Source: Eudorina sp. 2006-703-Eu-15 (lineage: Eukaryota; Chlorophyta; Chlorophyceae; Chlamydomonadales; Volvocaceae). From it: a DNA stretch of 64,000 nt. The translations under genes and the position numbers were made by a program. The notes under the pieces were generated by a model that saw only the letters and a list, made by a program, of their open reading frames with translations, was not told the DNA's origin and searched no databases. The DNA is taken from positions 294,857 to 358,856 of the forward strand of contig BDSI01000005.1 of assembly GCA_003117195.1 (NCBI GenBank), written 5' to 3'. Below are positions 1-11,652 of this stretch, one piece after another. Numbering within the stretch: the stretch's first letter is position 1; every line of letters starts with the position of its first letter.

Positions 1-311
1 CCGTCAACGAGGTGCGGCTGCCGTTGGTCACCCTGCCGCCGGAGCGCTGCCCGCCCAAGCTCAAGAGCCTCATCTCCGACTGCTGGGACCCCGACCCGGC
101 GCGGCGGCCCGCGGCGGCCGAGCTGGTCAAGGGGCTGGCCCTTGTGCAGGCGGGTGTGGGACTGTGGGTACCTGTGGGGAAGGGCCTGCGGGCGACAGGA
201 AAGGGGGAGGAGGGTCGGGCCGCGGACGAGACAAGACACCCACCTGCCGTACAGGTCGTTGCGGTTGAGGGCTTGCTTGGAACGTTGGTTGGGTTGGGTG
301 GGTGGATGTGA
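1..311 (+). CDS. TKL-type protein kinase, C-terminal fragment (cut by window start)
   Basis: The reading frame is open from base 3 to TGA at 309-311. Residues CPPKLKSLISDCWDPDPARRP followed by AAELVKGLALV are kinase subdomains X-XI: the C-lobe tryptophan and the invariant arginine of the A-R-R-P motif are present. The last exon of the receptor kinase at 61402-61665 has the same layout (CPPKLRALLEACW, then RRRPAAAEVVKMLALV, then a short Gly-rich tail to a stop), so reading straight to 311 is the simplest model. A donor near base 150 with a further exon from about 531 is possible but not needed. TGTAA follows at 482 and 494. Family placement is by motif only; the catalytic part lies outside the window. 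Confidence 0.8.
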   Translation, partial: VNEVRLPLVTLPPERCPPKLKSLISDCWDPDPARRPAAAELVKGLALVQAGVGLWVPVGKGLRATGKGEEGRAADETRHPPAVQVVAVEGLLGTLVGLGGWM

Positions 312-481
312 TCAGGCCGCCTCAGGTGACAGCCGCGCACTACTCGCTACTCGACCCAACCAGTTGCGGTCTTTGCTATTCGCCGTGCGATCGGTACTGT
401 CTTGCCGTACAAATCGTACACCTGCGCTGCACACGGCCTGTGTCCTGCATGCAACCTTCCCGTTGCTGTCCCACATGTCCC

Positions 482-498
482 TGTAACGTCCGCTGTAA
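482..498 (+). terminator. Candidate polyadenylation signals (two TGTAA)
   Basis: TGTAA occurs at 482-486 and 494-498, about 170-190 nt after the stop of the kinase fragment. TGTAA is the usual poly(A) signal of volvocine algae. Confidence 0.45.
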
Positions 499-1952
499 CG
501 TTCACTCATTCGTTCATTCATGTCCCGCAGGCGCTGCTTGTCAGCCGCGGCGGCGGCGGCACCAGCGGCGCTGCATCCCAGTGCGCGTGTGTGTGCCGAG
601 GTGATGGGGATGATGGTAGGCCTGCTGCTGCTGCTGCTGCTGCTGCTGCTTCTGTGGCCGGCCGCTGCTAGGGCGGCAGCGGCCGGCGCGGCTGCAGCTG
701 TCGCTTCGCTTCGCTTACGGTTTCTGCGCCAGCACTCCGAGTGCCGCGGCCGCCGCCTCTGCCGCCTCCACCCCAACCCCGATCGTCGTTGTCCGAGGCG
801 GGGGTTGGCGACGACGCTGCGGCCACTGCCCTGCCACCAGTGGCGCAACCCCAACTGCCATAACTATCCTGGTTCAATTACTAACCACCGTAATCACTTT
901 AAATTCACGTTGATCCGCTTTGTTTAAACTTAGTACTGTGATTGTTGTACATTTGTGAATACGGTCGGGTTTGTTACTGCCCTACTGTATGCTTCATTTA
1001 AAAGACAAACGCGGTGGGTGGAGGACAAAGAGACTCTACATATGGCGCTCGATACAGGGGGTCCTTTGAGGTGGGCCACTCTAGGGGGGCGGGCCACTTA
1101 AGGGGACCCCGCCAGGAGCCCCTTGATGGGTCGGGATGAGGGGTGGGGCGGGCGGGGGTTCCGGCGCCCACGGGGGGGTGGCTGGGAGGTGCGACCCCCG
1201 TCCCACCCGACCCGAGGGCGCCTTGCCTGCTTGCCTGCCTGCCTGTGAAGGCTGCCTGTGAAGGCTGCCTGCCTGCCTGCCTGACTGCAAAGCCCTGCGG
1301 CACCACACGTCGCGGCGTCGCACGTGCGGGTGCATTGCAGGCAGGCAGACAGGCCGCCGCTGCTGCCACGTCAGCCGGCTGTAAGGGCACCGCGCGCTCC
1401 GCATTGAGGTATTAACTGCCAACTGCCAACTGCCAACTGGAAGCACGGTGAACTGTCGTAGGATTATCAGAGGCCCCGTCCTTCGGCCGCTGGTGCGGCT
1501 CGCAGCGCGTTTTTTGAACAGCCAGGCGAGGCATGGAGGCCCCAGGAACAGCCAGCCCCAGGATCAGCCAGGCGAGGCAGGTCCCCGGGGGCCCCGCCGT
1601 CCCCCTATAGGCAACCCCTATCGGGGCCCCCTATCGGGAACCCCCCAGGACCGGGGCCGGGGCAGTGGCGGATGCCGGCCCGTACGTGTGGACATGTGTA
1701 CGGCACGTGTGGACATGTGTACGGCACATCGCGTGCCCAGAGCGCGGGTGTATGTGGCGGGTGTGCGTGTTGGTGGGTTGAGTTCGGCCCCCGGAGCGTG
1801 GCCCTCCTTGACTCCGTGTTTATGAATTATGATGGCGGACTCGTGATCGTGTGAGGAGCCGGGCTCACTCGTGGTTAGCCTGAGGCGCGGGTGGGGCTGA
1901 CACCGACCGTGTTCATTAGAGATGACTGAGTCGGGACCGGGGCGTGTGTTCG

Positions 1953-1954
1953 TA

Positions 1955-1988
<34 letters not shown>

Positions 1989-1989
1989 T

Positions 1990-2031
<42 letters not shown>
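1953..2031. repeat. GGCT microsatellite
   Basis: About twenty units of GGCT with one GGTT interruption, running into GGCA units. A shorter GGCT tract lies at 24078-24102. Confidence 0.9.
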
Positions 2032-2127
2032 GCAGGCAGGCAGAGCAGGGGTGCGTGGCATGCAAGCAAGGGGCAGCGCTCATCCCGGAGTTGCCCGTGT
2101 GCCTCACGACGGCCGCCCGCAAGAGTG

Positions 2128-2195
2128 TGTGTTTAGAATTGCAAGATTGTGTGTTTAGAATTGCAAGATTGTGTGTTTAGAATTGCAAGATTGTG
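2128..2195. repeat. 22-bp tandem repeat, three units
   Basis: Three near-identical units with core TGTGTTTAGAATTGCAAGAT. The core TGTGTTTAGAATTGCAA is the same word that opens the dispersed repeat at 33940, so this looks like local amplification of that repeat's end. Confidence 0.85.
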
Positions 2196-3294
2196 TGTGC
2201 ATGTGTATTGTTATTCATGTATATTTATATGTGTGTGTATATATATACGAGAACTGGACCGTGTGGGTGTGTGTGGAGTTGTGTTTGTGTTTTTCTCGGA
2301 GGCAGGGCTGGAGTGCCTGTGGCTGTGGCTGTGGTGAGGAAGGCCAGGGGCATCAGGCGGACGGATGAGGGCGCGTGATCAGCCCTGGACCAGCGGGCAA
2401 GAGGGCGGGGTTGGCGGTTGGAGGTTGGCGGTTGGCGTCGTCGTCTGATCGGTTGTTGATGGGTGAGGTTCGGGCCGCGAGGGGCCCATCACCGCGTCCC
2501 CCGCTGCCACAAACACCCCTTCCCCCCGTCGCATCCGTCTGTCCGTCCATCCGTCGTTCGCACACGCGCGCTCTCCTACTGTTGTTGTCTCAAGACGGGC
2601 GGACGGGCTGACGTGGCCATGACGCATACAAGGTGGAGAAGGCATGGAACGTGCCCCAGGCGCACCCCAGGCGCTGGCGCTCCGCTCTCATCCGCCGGAT
2701 GGAGTTCAGCCGTCGCGGGATAGAACCGTCGGGGTGCGAGGAATCGCTTGGGGGGGCCACTGGGGCCCCCGCCGAGGGTCGAAGAGCTAGCACCGCCGCT
2801 TTTCGTGCTTTGCACCGACGGCTCGTGACGGATCTGTCTCATGTCTCAGTTGTTGGGGTTGGCTGGTTGGTGCGGTTCCCCTGCGGTGGTAATTTGCTCG
2901 CGGACGTGGTGGGCTGAAGAGTACCTCGTATTGTACTGTATTGTATTGTACTTTGTACTTATTTGCGTGGAGCTTCGTGCCTTGTATGTTGCTTCACCGG
3001 TTGGGAGCCGCCCCCTGTGTGGGCTTGCTGTTTTTGTCATGGCTAGGTTGGGACCAGGGGAGCTCTGGAGTGTCTGGAAGTTCGGCTGGGCGGCGGACAG
3101 AGAGGTTCGCGGGGCGACGGAGCGGAAGCGGGTAGGGTTGACGGGCCGCGATGGCGAGGATGCGGGCGTTGCGGCGCGCCCCGGCTAGGCCTCCCGAGGC
3201 AAGACGTTTTCACGCTATGCATTTTATTTGACTGTGACGGGGCTGCAAGTGCTGTGCCGGATGGATCTTCGCTGACCGCGGAAGGCGCGGAGGG

Positions 3295-3400
3295 GGTTAA
3301 ATTGAGAAAAATAAATAAACCCGCAGAACGAACCCGGGCACACCCAGCATAACGCAGTATACTTACGGGGTGCGGTACCTGCAGAGCAAACGAAAAGATA
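3295..3400 (-). repeat. Dispersed repeat family R3, diverged copy
   Basis: Read on the minus strand it has the R3 pattern: TGCAG, a short stretch, then GTAAGTATA, then GGGTTCG and a GCGGGTTTATTT tail. Other copies: 12395-12465, 15345-15425, 33675-33775, 33940-34125, 54880-55050 and 63275-63335. Confidence 0.5.
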
Positions 3401-3962
3401 GAGACCGCGCGCGGGCGCGTGGCGGCGCGGCCGCGCTGCCGCAGTGCCACAACAAGCAAACTGCGAACCCAACCCAACCCGGAAAGGACAGATACGTTAC
3501 CGACCTGTGGTGGTAGACGGAGTAGCCGCGCCGCGAGCGATGTCCAGGGCCATGGCGATGCAGGAAGGGAAGCCGAGGAACGGAGTGAGCGAGGGTGGCA
3601 ACGATTGTAGGGCATGACAAAAGGAAACATCAAAAAGAAGACAGTACGCGAGAATGGCGGGGCGGCAGCGCGGCGCGAAAGAGGACGGGGCGGACGAGGG
3701 GAAGTGGGATATGGGACGGGGACGGGAGGCCGTGCGACATGTACGGCATGTACGACAGGGGGAACAAGCATGGGGCAGGGACACGGGGACGGACGACCGG
3801 GTGGCGGGCCACGTTCGGGATATGGCTCCCCACCGTGCCCGGTCGTAGCGGGGCAGCCCCTGCATGTGGGGTGCCGCGTGGTGGCGCGCCTAGGGCGGGC
3901 GGGCGGGCTGTGTTGGGGTGAAGGTGCTCCGTCGGTGTGTTCAAGCGTGTTTGGATCGTTGC

Positions 3963-4050
3963 ATTCCTGACCTGGCCCGACGACACTGGCCAAGGGCTGC
4001 TACCCCAGCCCTGACGGAAAGGCCGCCGAAGCGCTCTCCCCCTTCCCCCC
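3963..4050 (+). repeat. Dispersed repeat family R4
   Basis: Shares TGGCCAAGGGCTG and CCGCCGAAGCGCTCTCC with minus-strand 15060-15190 and, more loosely, with 31918-32050. Three copies in one window identify an interspersed element of unknown class. Confidence 0.65.
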
Positions 4051-4157
4051 CATTGGGCGCACTTGTGGTGGGGTGGGGTGGGGTGGGGTGGGGTATGAAG
4101 TAGCAGCCGTGGAACGGCGCCGCGGCCTCTGGAGCTGGTTGGAGGGTGGTTGCTGAT

Positions 4158-4188
4158 TGGTCGGTCGGTCGGTCGGTCGGTCGGTCTC
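4158..4188. repeat. GGTC microsatellite
   Basis: Seven GGTC units in non-coding sequence. Confidence 0.85.
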
Positions 4189-4898
4189 GAACGCTGTGGC
4201 GCGCATGTCACGACACACTGTGTGCGCTGCACGGCACGTACGGCACGGGGTGACTAAGGGACACGACGGAAGATGCGCACTGCAAGCGGGCAGACGCAGA
4301 ACAGCCCCCACCTGCGCAGACTCTGTCAGCGGCACATACACGGTCTGCAATGCACAGCTGACTTAATCTTTGCGCGTTGTCGTCCACGAGAGATGTTGTT
4401 GCGGCGGCACTCGTTGGGATGTTACAGCAATGCCTTTTCCAGGCAAAAGAACTGCGCACTGAGAGGTGCAATCCATACACTAAGAGGTGTATCTGTAAAG
4501 ACAGCAATCGAGTCTCACCGCTGCTCAGCTCGGCTGAGCAGCAAGCCAAAGTGACGCAGATGGCCCGAAACTGTCCTCCCTGTAGCGACGAATCTACCTC
4601 TAAGGGCCCAATGCAACCGAGTTCACGCACATTCGCACCGAAACTGCTCATGTTCTACCAGAATAACACGAGAATACTTATACGGGCAATAAATGCGGCG
4701 CTCACTAATGTGAGAGTTCGCGCGCACGTGATCAACTGAACAACGGGAAACCTAACCGTCGGCCCAACGAGATGGCCACTGAAACCCTAACGGCAAACTG
4801 AACACGCGCTGTGTCAATCACTCCGTGTGTCACGACACGCAAGAGCTGGCTGCTGCTCTGCAAAACCAAACCAGCGGCAGATGCACTCACATGCATAC

Positions 4899-4903
4899 TT
4901 ACA
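4899..4903 (-). terminator. Candidate polyadenylation signal of the SET gene
   Basis: TTACA on the plus strand is TGTAA on the minus strand, 340 nt downstream of the SET stop codon. No closer copy was seen. Confidence 0.35.
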
Positions 4904-5242
4904 TATATTTTTGGTATGCTGTACACATCCGTACGTTGTGGTCTCGCAACGCAACAACGGACACGCACCCGGGACCACAACCAACCAACCAACCGCAACC
5001 GCCGCCTCGTGGGCTCTCCACCGCGCCGCTCCGAAACCACACACCACCACCCCCCGTCCCATCCCCGGGCGCTCACACGAGGTGCCACACAGCGCCCTGC
5101 GCCCAAGTATCCATCCACCCACCCACATGGCTGGATGCTGCATCCAGCCAGCCACCCACCCACCCACCCACGCCGCCGCCGCAGCAGCAGCAGCTGCGCA
5201 GCATCCCATGTTCCAATCCACATCCACATCCCCCCCAGCCCA

Positions 5243-8200
5243 TCAGTCCATCCGCAGGACCAGGTCCGCTAGCGCCGCGGCGTCGCCGGCGCTCAGCGGT
5301 CCCAGCCGCGCCCGCAGCGCCCTCTCGATGACCGGCGGAGGCGGAGGCGGCGGAGGAGGAGGACTGCCCGGGGGGCCCGCGTCCCCGTCCCTCCTGGGCA
5401 TCCCGGGCGCAGCGCCGCCGCGGACCTGCGCCGCCAACGTCCCCGCGGAGCCGCCGTCGTGGTCGCCGTGGTCGCCGGCGAGGGAGCGGACGGCGGCGAG
5501 GGTGCCAGCCGGCAGCCGACTGGGCGTCTGTCCGCCCGACCGCGGCTGTTCCAGACGGACCTACGCACACACACACGCAACACACGCACACACACAACAA
5601 ACGCACACACACACACACATGCAATGAAACACACACATGTCTCTTCTCGAAACACACATGCAATGAGGCAGGCTGCAGGGCCACAGGATGCGGCAAGTAC
5701 GACACCTGGCAGGGCAGAGGAAGAAGCGCGTTGATCAGCCGCGGGGCACGGGGCGCGGGGCACGGGGCGGCATCCGACACGGGGGAGGTACCACAGACAT
5801 GTGCCTGCGGCCGTCATGAGCGGCCGATGCCGTGGCACGGTCCACCGTGCCGACGGATCCACTGCCGCGTGATGCCGCGCTTTTGTCCCGATCGATCGGT
5901 CCGGGCCCTCCGCACCAACAACTGCGCCCTCCGCCGCCGCCCTCAGTGCACCCCAGACCCGTCGTTGTGAACTCGCTGACGGACAGACCAAGTACGACAC
6001 CCCTGATGAACAGGACAAGTACGACACCCGCAAACACACGGAATGCCCTGGAGCCCACCCACCCGCGAGTGTGCAGCCTCCCGGACGACTTTGGCGGCAA
6101 GCCGGAGGTGGAGGTTGGTCCCGGGGCAAACGGCTTCAACCACCTGTCGTTCAACGCAGAACAACGCGGGACGTCACCAAACACGTGGCGACCATAGCCA
6201 GATTAGGAGATAGCCAGATTAGGAGATTGCCAGGTTAGGAGATAGCCAGATTAGGAGATAGCCATATTAGGAGATGGCCGTACATCAGGGTGCGCGGCGG
6301 AGGGGAGGAGCGCGGCACACAGCTGTTCGGCGCAGCCAGGTCACTGCACCAGGGCGTTGGATAACAAAAGAAAACCCTAAACCAGAAACAGGAGACCCAG
6401 AGTCAGGTTGGTCGCTTGACTTGTCAGCATCCATGTGCGAGACCCCTGACCCTTCGTCAACAAAGACAGCCCCCTGACCCTGCCCCCGATATCCCTCTGC
6501 AAGACCCTGGCTGGGCCCCCCTGGACATCCCTCCTCCCTGTGTGTGTCTGCCGCCGCGGAAGCGCCTCCTGGCCGCCGCATACACTAGGCGCGCGTGCGC
6601 CAGGAGGGCGCGCGTCCCTCCGTTCCTTCCTCCCTTCCCTCCACACACAAGAGCTGTCTCTCTCACCGTCAGACAGTCCATGGCGGCTTGGCACACCCTG
6701 CGCTGAGCGCCTGGGTGCGCAGGGAACAGGGAGCACGGCAGGAGGCAGGAGGGGCGGGGGTGGGGGTGGGCGTGTGAGCCTTGCCTGCAGTGGTCACACA
6801 CACCGGGGGGGTCGGGCGGGTCTGTTATCTAAATGCACACATGGGGGGATGCTGAATTGCGGACGTCCACCCACGTCGCACGGCCAGAGCGCGTGCCCCA
6901 CCACCACCACCACCACCACTACGCACCCGAGGGGTTCGCCCTAGCATATCGATCTCCATGCCGGTCTCCACCCGGTGCGACCCCAACTTACCCGTCGCCG
7001 TGTTGCGATGGTCGTCGTCGTCGACGTCGTCCGAGTCGCCGCCGGCGGCCGCCCGCCCGTCCACCCGCTCGATGGCCACGGCGGCATCCCGCAGCAGCTC
7101 CGAAACCGCCAGACGCAGCTCCAAGGCGTCGTACACGCTGGCCCGGACCCAGGGCAAGTGCCGGGCGGCGGCTGTCGGGTGCGACTGCGATCGCGAGGTT
7201 GGGTTGACGCCGTTGGGGACCACCGAGGGGCCGAGGGGCGAGGGGAATGGGGCGAGGGGCGGGAGCCCAAGGTCACAGTCAGACATGGCGCAGACGAGCG
7301 TGGCCGCTTGTTTCTGTTTAACCCCACGGGTTTTCATTTTAACCCCCGGGCCCCCCCGGCTCAGGCGCAGGGCCCCACCTCACCTCCGCGATCCGCTTCT
7401 CGACGGCGGCCAACGCGCCTGAGACCTGCTCGTCCAGCGCCTCAAGCTGCCGTACCACGGACCGCACCGCCGCCGCCCGGGCCCGGCGCCACCGCGCGAG
7501 CTCCCTCTCAGCCTCTGCGGCCCCGCCGTCCCTGGCGCCACCCCTGCCACCTCCTCCTCCACCACCACCACCACCACCACGACCTCCGGACAGCAGCGTC
7601 CGGAACGCCGCCAGCAGCTGCCCCACACCGCGGCTCCCCATTCCAGGATCGCCGCTCGCCGTTCCAGCAACGGAGGCCGACTCGCTCGCTGTCCCTGCGC
7701 CGCCGGCGCTGGCCGCCTCCGCAGCTGCGGCGGTCGTGCCTCTCTCGGATCGCGTCGCCGTACCACCACCACCGTCGTGGTTCCGGAGCGCCTCGGTGGC
7801 CCGCTCCAGGGCGGCCGCCAGCTCGCTGACGCTCGGCCCCCAGTCCCCGTTGACCCGTTCGTACAGGTGCTGCAGCTGCGACTCCAGGGGGGCCCCCAGG
7901 GACTGCTCGGCGCGGCAGCGAGCGCACCCGCACTCGAAGCCGTGCGTCCTAAGCGTCGCCTCCGCCCGGATTGACCTGGTCGGGCGTGGGGGGGGGGAGG
8001 GCAGTGGTGCGGGGGGGGGGGATATAGGAAACTTCAGCGGGCGAAGCGCACCGCCGCAGATGGCTGCGCAGTGCTCCCTGCTCCGTCTCCTACATACTGT
8101 GGACAGAGGTTACTGTCGACGGGTGGGGCCAACGGGTGGGATCACACCGGTAAGGGATGTGTGCTGCCGGCGCCCCATGACCCGCACTGCCGGTGCCCCA

Positions 8201-10038
8201 TGACCCGCCGCTGCGCCCCCGGGTGGCCCACCCCACCCCACCCCACCTAGGTGCCAGCAGCTCCCGGCCGAAGTAGCACACCGTCACCTGCACATCGATC
8301 GGCCGAGTGCGGGCAGACATGAACGAACAATAGCAGAATCACGTCGAGCACGACTGAACCTGAACTGAATGCATCACGTGACAGCGGACACGCGGGGGGG
8401 GGGGTAAGGATTGGGGAACCGATGCGTGGCACAGGAGTCAATACGCGACACGCGGGGGGGGGGGTCGACGTAAGACGGGCGCGTCGTCCGAACGCGCCGT
8501 GGTCAGGACGCGCAGAAGCCCGGGACACCTCGATGGCAGGACGGCGGGCACACAACCACGATGGTGGGTGCAACAAGAGCAAGAGCGGTCCAGCCCCCAT
8601 GCCCACCTCGGCGCTCAATCATGCTCGCCCCGCCGCCGACTCCGGTCCGGTCCAGCCAGCCAACCAGCCAGCCGCTTCAGGACAAGCTGGAGCACTGCCC
8701 AGTACGGTCACCACGACCCAAACAGCGCGGCATCCCCTTCCGTACCCTTCCGTACCCTTCCGTACCCTTCCGTACCCTTCCGTACCCTTCCGTACCTCCT
8801 CGCCCGCGCGAATGCGCTCAGTGGTCCTGACCAGCATGTGGTGATGCGGGCCTCCCACCAAGTTGGTCGTGTTGGGGCAGCAGCTGTGGTTCAACATCGC
8901 GTAGTCGGGCCACAGCCCCACAAAGGCGCCGCGGCCGCGGCCGCGGCTGGGCGACCCGGCTGCTGCGCCTGCCTCGGTGGGGCTGCCGCTGCCGCCACCG
9001 CCACCGCCACCGCCATCAGCCGCGTCCGCCGCCGCGGCTGCTGCGCCCAGGCTCGTCCCCTCACCCCAGGTACCATACCCGTGGGTGTGGTCGAGAGGCA
9101 AGGCAGCCGCGGATCCGCCGTCCTGCGCCGCGGCCCACCGGCCCGCCCGCCCCTCCTGGATCTGCAGGAGCTCGTCCAACATGGGTTCCGGAGCAGGCTC
9201 CCCGTAGCAGTTGAACACGACGGCGCCGGCCAGCCGTGCCCCTGTCAACGCCGACGCCCCCGGGCTGCCGTTCCCCAGGGCCTGCCGCTCCTCCGCCGGC
9301 TGATGCTGTCGGCCGCCGCCGCCGCCGCCGCCGCCGTGGCGGCGCCGACCCACGGGTCGGAGCTCGCCGCTCGGCAGCAGCGCCGCCCGCAGCACACCCT
9401 GGTGAGGGGGAGGAGACAGCTCCTCCAGCTGTTGGACCGACGGGGTTTCGTGACTGACACCAGCGCCGGGCGCTGCTGCGGGCCCGGCTGCCGGACCCTC
9501 CTCCTCCTCCTCCCCGCTGAACAGCGCCGCCACCCGCTGGCCCTGCTGACTCGTGAGGCGGCTGCCCGCCAGGAGCCGCACCAGGTCTGCCGCCCCCGGC
9601 TGCGGCGAGTCGCAGGCGTCCCCAGCAGACCGCGCAGTGCTGTCGCTTCGGCCACCGCGGTTGCTGTCACTGACCCGTGGGTCATTGGTTTCTGGGTCTG
9701 GCAGCGGCGCAGCTTCGACGAGGGCGAGTGGGCTGGAGGCCAGCAGCAGCGCACCGGGCGAGAAATCCTGGGCCGCAATCACTCCGCGCCCCTTTCCTTC
9801 CGTGCTCAAGCGCGCGCGGAAGGGGGGTGGTTGGGTTGGACCGGGTGGTGAGGTGGCGGTGGCGGTCGTGTGACCATACGGATTGAAACGAGAAAGCAGG
9901 TGCCTCTCTAGTACTCGCGACACGGGACGAAATGGCCAACTCAAAGCTTGAGACGAACGACGAAGCGAATTGGTACCTATTACCTGATGGAGTTGCGCGA
10001 CCGTGGCCTAAGCGATTTGGCTGAGGGAAAGTCGCCAT
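5243..10038 (-). CDS. SET-domain protein, SMYD-like (putative lysine methyltransferase), 8 exons, 800 aa
   Basis: Proposed exons: 10038-9984, 9907-8796, 8287-8247, 7975-7384, 7184-6992, 6710-6667, 6143-6063, 5527-5243; together 2403 nt with matching phases, ATG to TGA. Residues 48-61 hold the SET start (FRARLSTEGKGRGV). NHSCCPN at about 358 and the catalytic-type tyrosine in TVCYFGRE at about 394 are the SET core, and FECGCARC at about 415-423 is a post-SET zinc cluster. SET proteins of this class transfer methyl from S-adenosylmethionine to lysine; no substrate can be inferred. No MYND zinc finger is visible. Long Gly/Ala/Ser inserts split the SET halves. The N-terminal exon and the 44-nt exon rest only on phase agreement. 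The C-terminal part is helical-looking and unassigned. Confidence 0.85.
5567..5640. repeat. CA-rich microsatellite
   Basis: Interrupted (CA)n in the last intron of the SET gene (5528-6062). Confidence 0.85.
6195..6275. repeat. 16-bp tandem repeat, about five units
   Basis: Units of the type AGCCAGATTAGGAGAT with point differences, within the SET-gene intron 6144-6666. Confidence 0.9.
8741..8797 (-). repeat. 10-bp minisatellite sitting on a 5' splice site
   Basis: Plus-strand CGTACCCTTC repeats more than five times. On the minus (sense) strand each unit reads GTACGGAAGG, and the first unit directly follows the exon end GGCGAGGAG at 8796, so the array begins with the splice donor and repeats it. 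Confidence 0.85.
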
Positions 10039-11652
10039 TCCATGGGGACCTACGGCAACGGTGAGCTACCAAACAACGATGGCCCTGTCCCATTGCCCTT
10101 ACCAGCCAGCTGAGTGACTGTAAGTGGCGCATGGAAGCTGGAGGGGGACCTGGTCAGCAAGTCTCGCAACAAGATGGGATGTTGCGATTCTGGTGAGCTC
10201 GTGCGCGTCGTCACCGTAGCATCAGTAGGCGCCTCGGCAACATATACTTGTTGAATACATTTCATGTGTAAGACTTTCCTACTTATGGAAGTCGACGCCC
10301 GGCCCTGCGACTTCCGTCGCTGGCGAGCAGTCTTGGAGTACCGCAACTCATTTGTCCTTGGAGCGCGAAGAAGTGTCCGTTCCATGATAAATATGAACGG
10401 GCTAGCCTATTGCCCGTGTGAGATGTGGGGCTACTAAAAACCTAACACAAAGTTGAGACCGAATTGTACGCTTGTGCCGAAGCGCATCCAGCGCTGGACG
10501 CGCAGGGCACAGCCTGCGACACTGCAGATTTTGCAGGGTAATTTTTGCAATGGAATTCCTCTCATTCCCACCCTAACCTTCTGGAACATTTTATGGTTTC
10601 GGAGGTACGATCTTCTTATGGTGAATTAAAAAGAAATCAAATAGTAAAAACGAGTGCCCATAATACTTAACGCACATCACCGAGCACCCTTATGTGTAAG
10701 AACTTTGACAACACCAAGGGTACTTGACTACCCTCCCAAAAATGCACGTCAGCACTCCCACTCAAACACATCACCCTGCGCCGTCGACCCTGGACGACCA
10801 CGAGGCGCGCTTTTCCCGCTTGTAAAGCAGCCGGCAAACCTCGCCCTCACCCCTTCCCAGTCTTCCCTGCACCCAGACGACAGGCCAGCGAACCCTACCC
10901 CAGCCACGACTGACCCTGTGGATCAGCGCCACCGCGACAACAGCCACGGCCAATACCCTTTCCCGCCAACCCGACGGACAAGTATCCTCGCCATATCGCT
11001 CGACGTGGGGAGTCGCAGCGACCCCACCCGCATTCCGTCTAGGATTCACGCGTTTGAACATCGGACGTCAGAACCAGCCACTGGCCGGTTCCCCGGGGGC
11101 CCTCCCATGCACACCTGCGGCCGTGTTTGCCTCACTCCGCCGCCCTCGGACGTTGCCCACACTCCACACTTCACCACGATCTGAAGCACGATGTATGTAA
11201 CCGTGACAAGGTGGACGACGCGAAACGGTGACAGCAACATTTGTATACCTTTGCTGGCGTGCTCCACATGGGGGCCGCACCCCGCACGCCCCGCGCTGTC
11301 CGCTGTCTCCGGGGGCGCTCCGCGCGCGTCTTCCAAAGGGCGCTGTCCGTGCCAGCCGGACACCTACGCGTGTGGTACGGCATCCTGCCCCCGTGGTTGC
11401 GGCCACGCGTCCTTGACGGCACGCGCATCCGACCGCATCCCAATTCTCCATCCGCTCAGTCCTCGTAATGTCCCTCGACCCACCTCAGCCCGCAACACGC
11501 AATAAGCCAAAACTGGCGCGCAGGCGCCTACGGCTGCCGCCCGCCCGACCGCCTTTGCAGCTGTCGACATTGACCCGAGCTCGGGTGCCTCTCCGCTCCT
11601 TGATTCCGAAACCCGCATGATGGCGCAGCTCCCACGCGCTGCCTCATTCCCG
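10039..11652. other. Intergenic between two minus-strand genes
   Basis: Holds the presumed promoter of the SET gene (just above 10038) and the 3' flank of the SRPBCC gene. It has lower GC around 10400-10700. No coding exon, RNA gene or long repeat was recognised. Confidence 0.6.

Larger units (their letters stand above)
499..4898. other. Intergenic, repeat-rich; no gene supported
   Basis: Convergent intergenic space between the kinase tail and the 3' end of the SET gene. It holds a CTG run near 621-651, an AT-richer patch at 850-1010, CTGCCTGC-type slippage near 1217-1285, GGCT and GGTC microsatellites, a 22-bp tandem repeat, and copies of two dispersed repeats. Open frames here are GC-driven and show no recognisable domain. 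Confidence 0.6.

Noticed and set aside
3043..3993. 316-codon minus-strand ORF
   Set aside because: Pro/Arg/Ser-rich, no domain, no splice context; explained by GC bias.
8499..9851. Long plus-strand ORF of 450 codons
   Set aside because: It is an antisense shadow of the SET-gene exon 9907-8796; composition is Arg/Pro/Ala with no domain.
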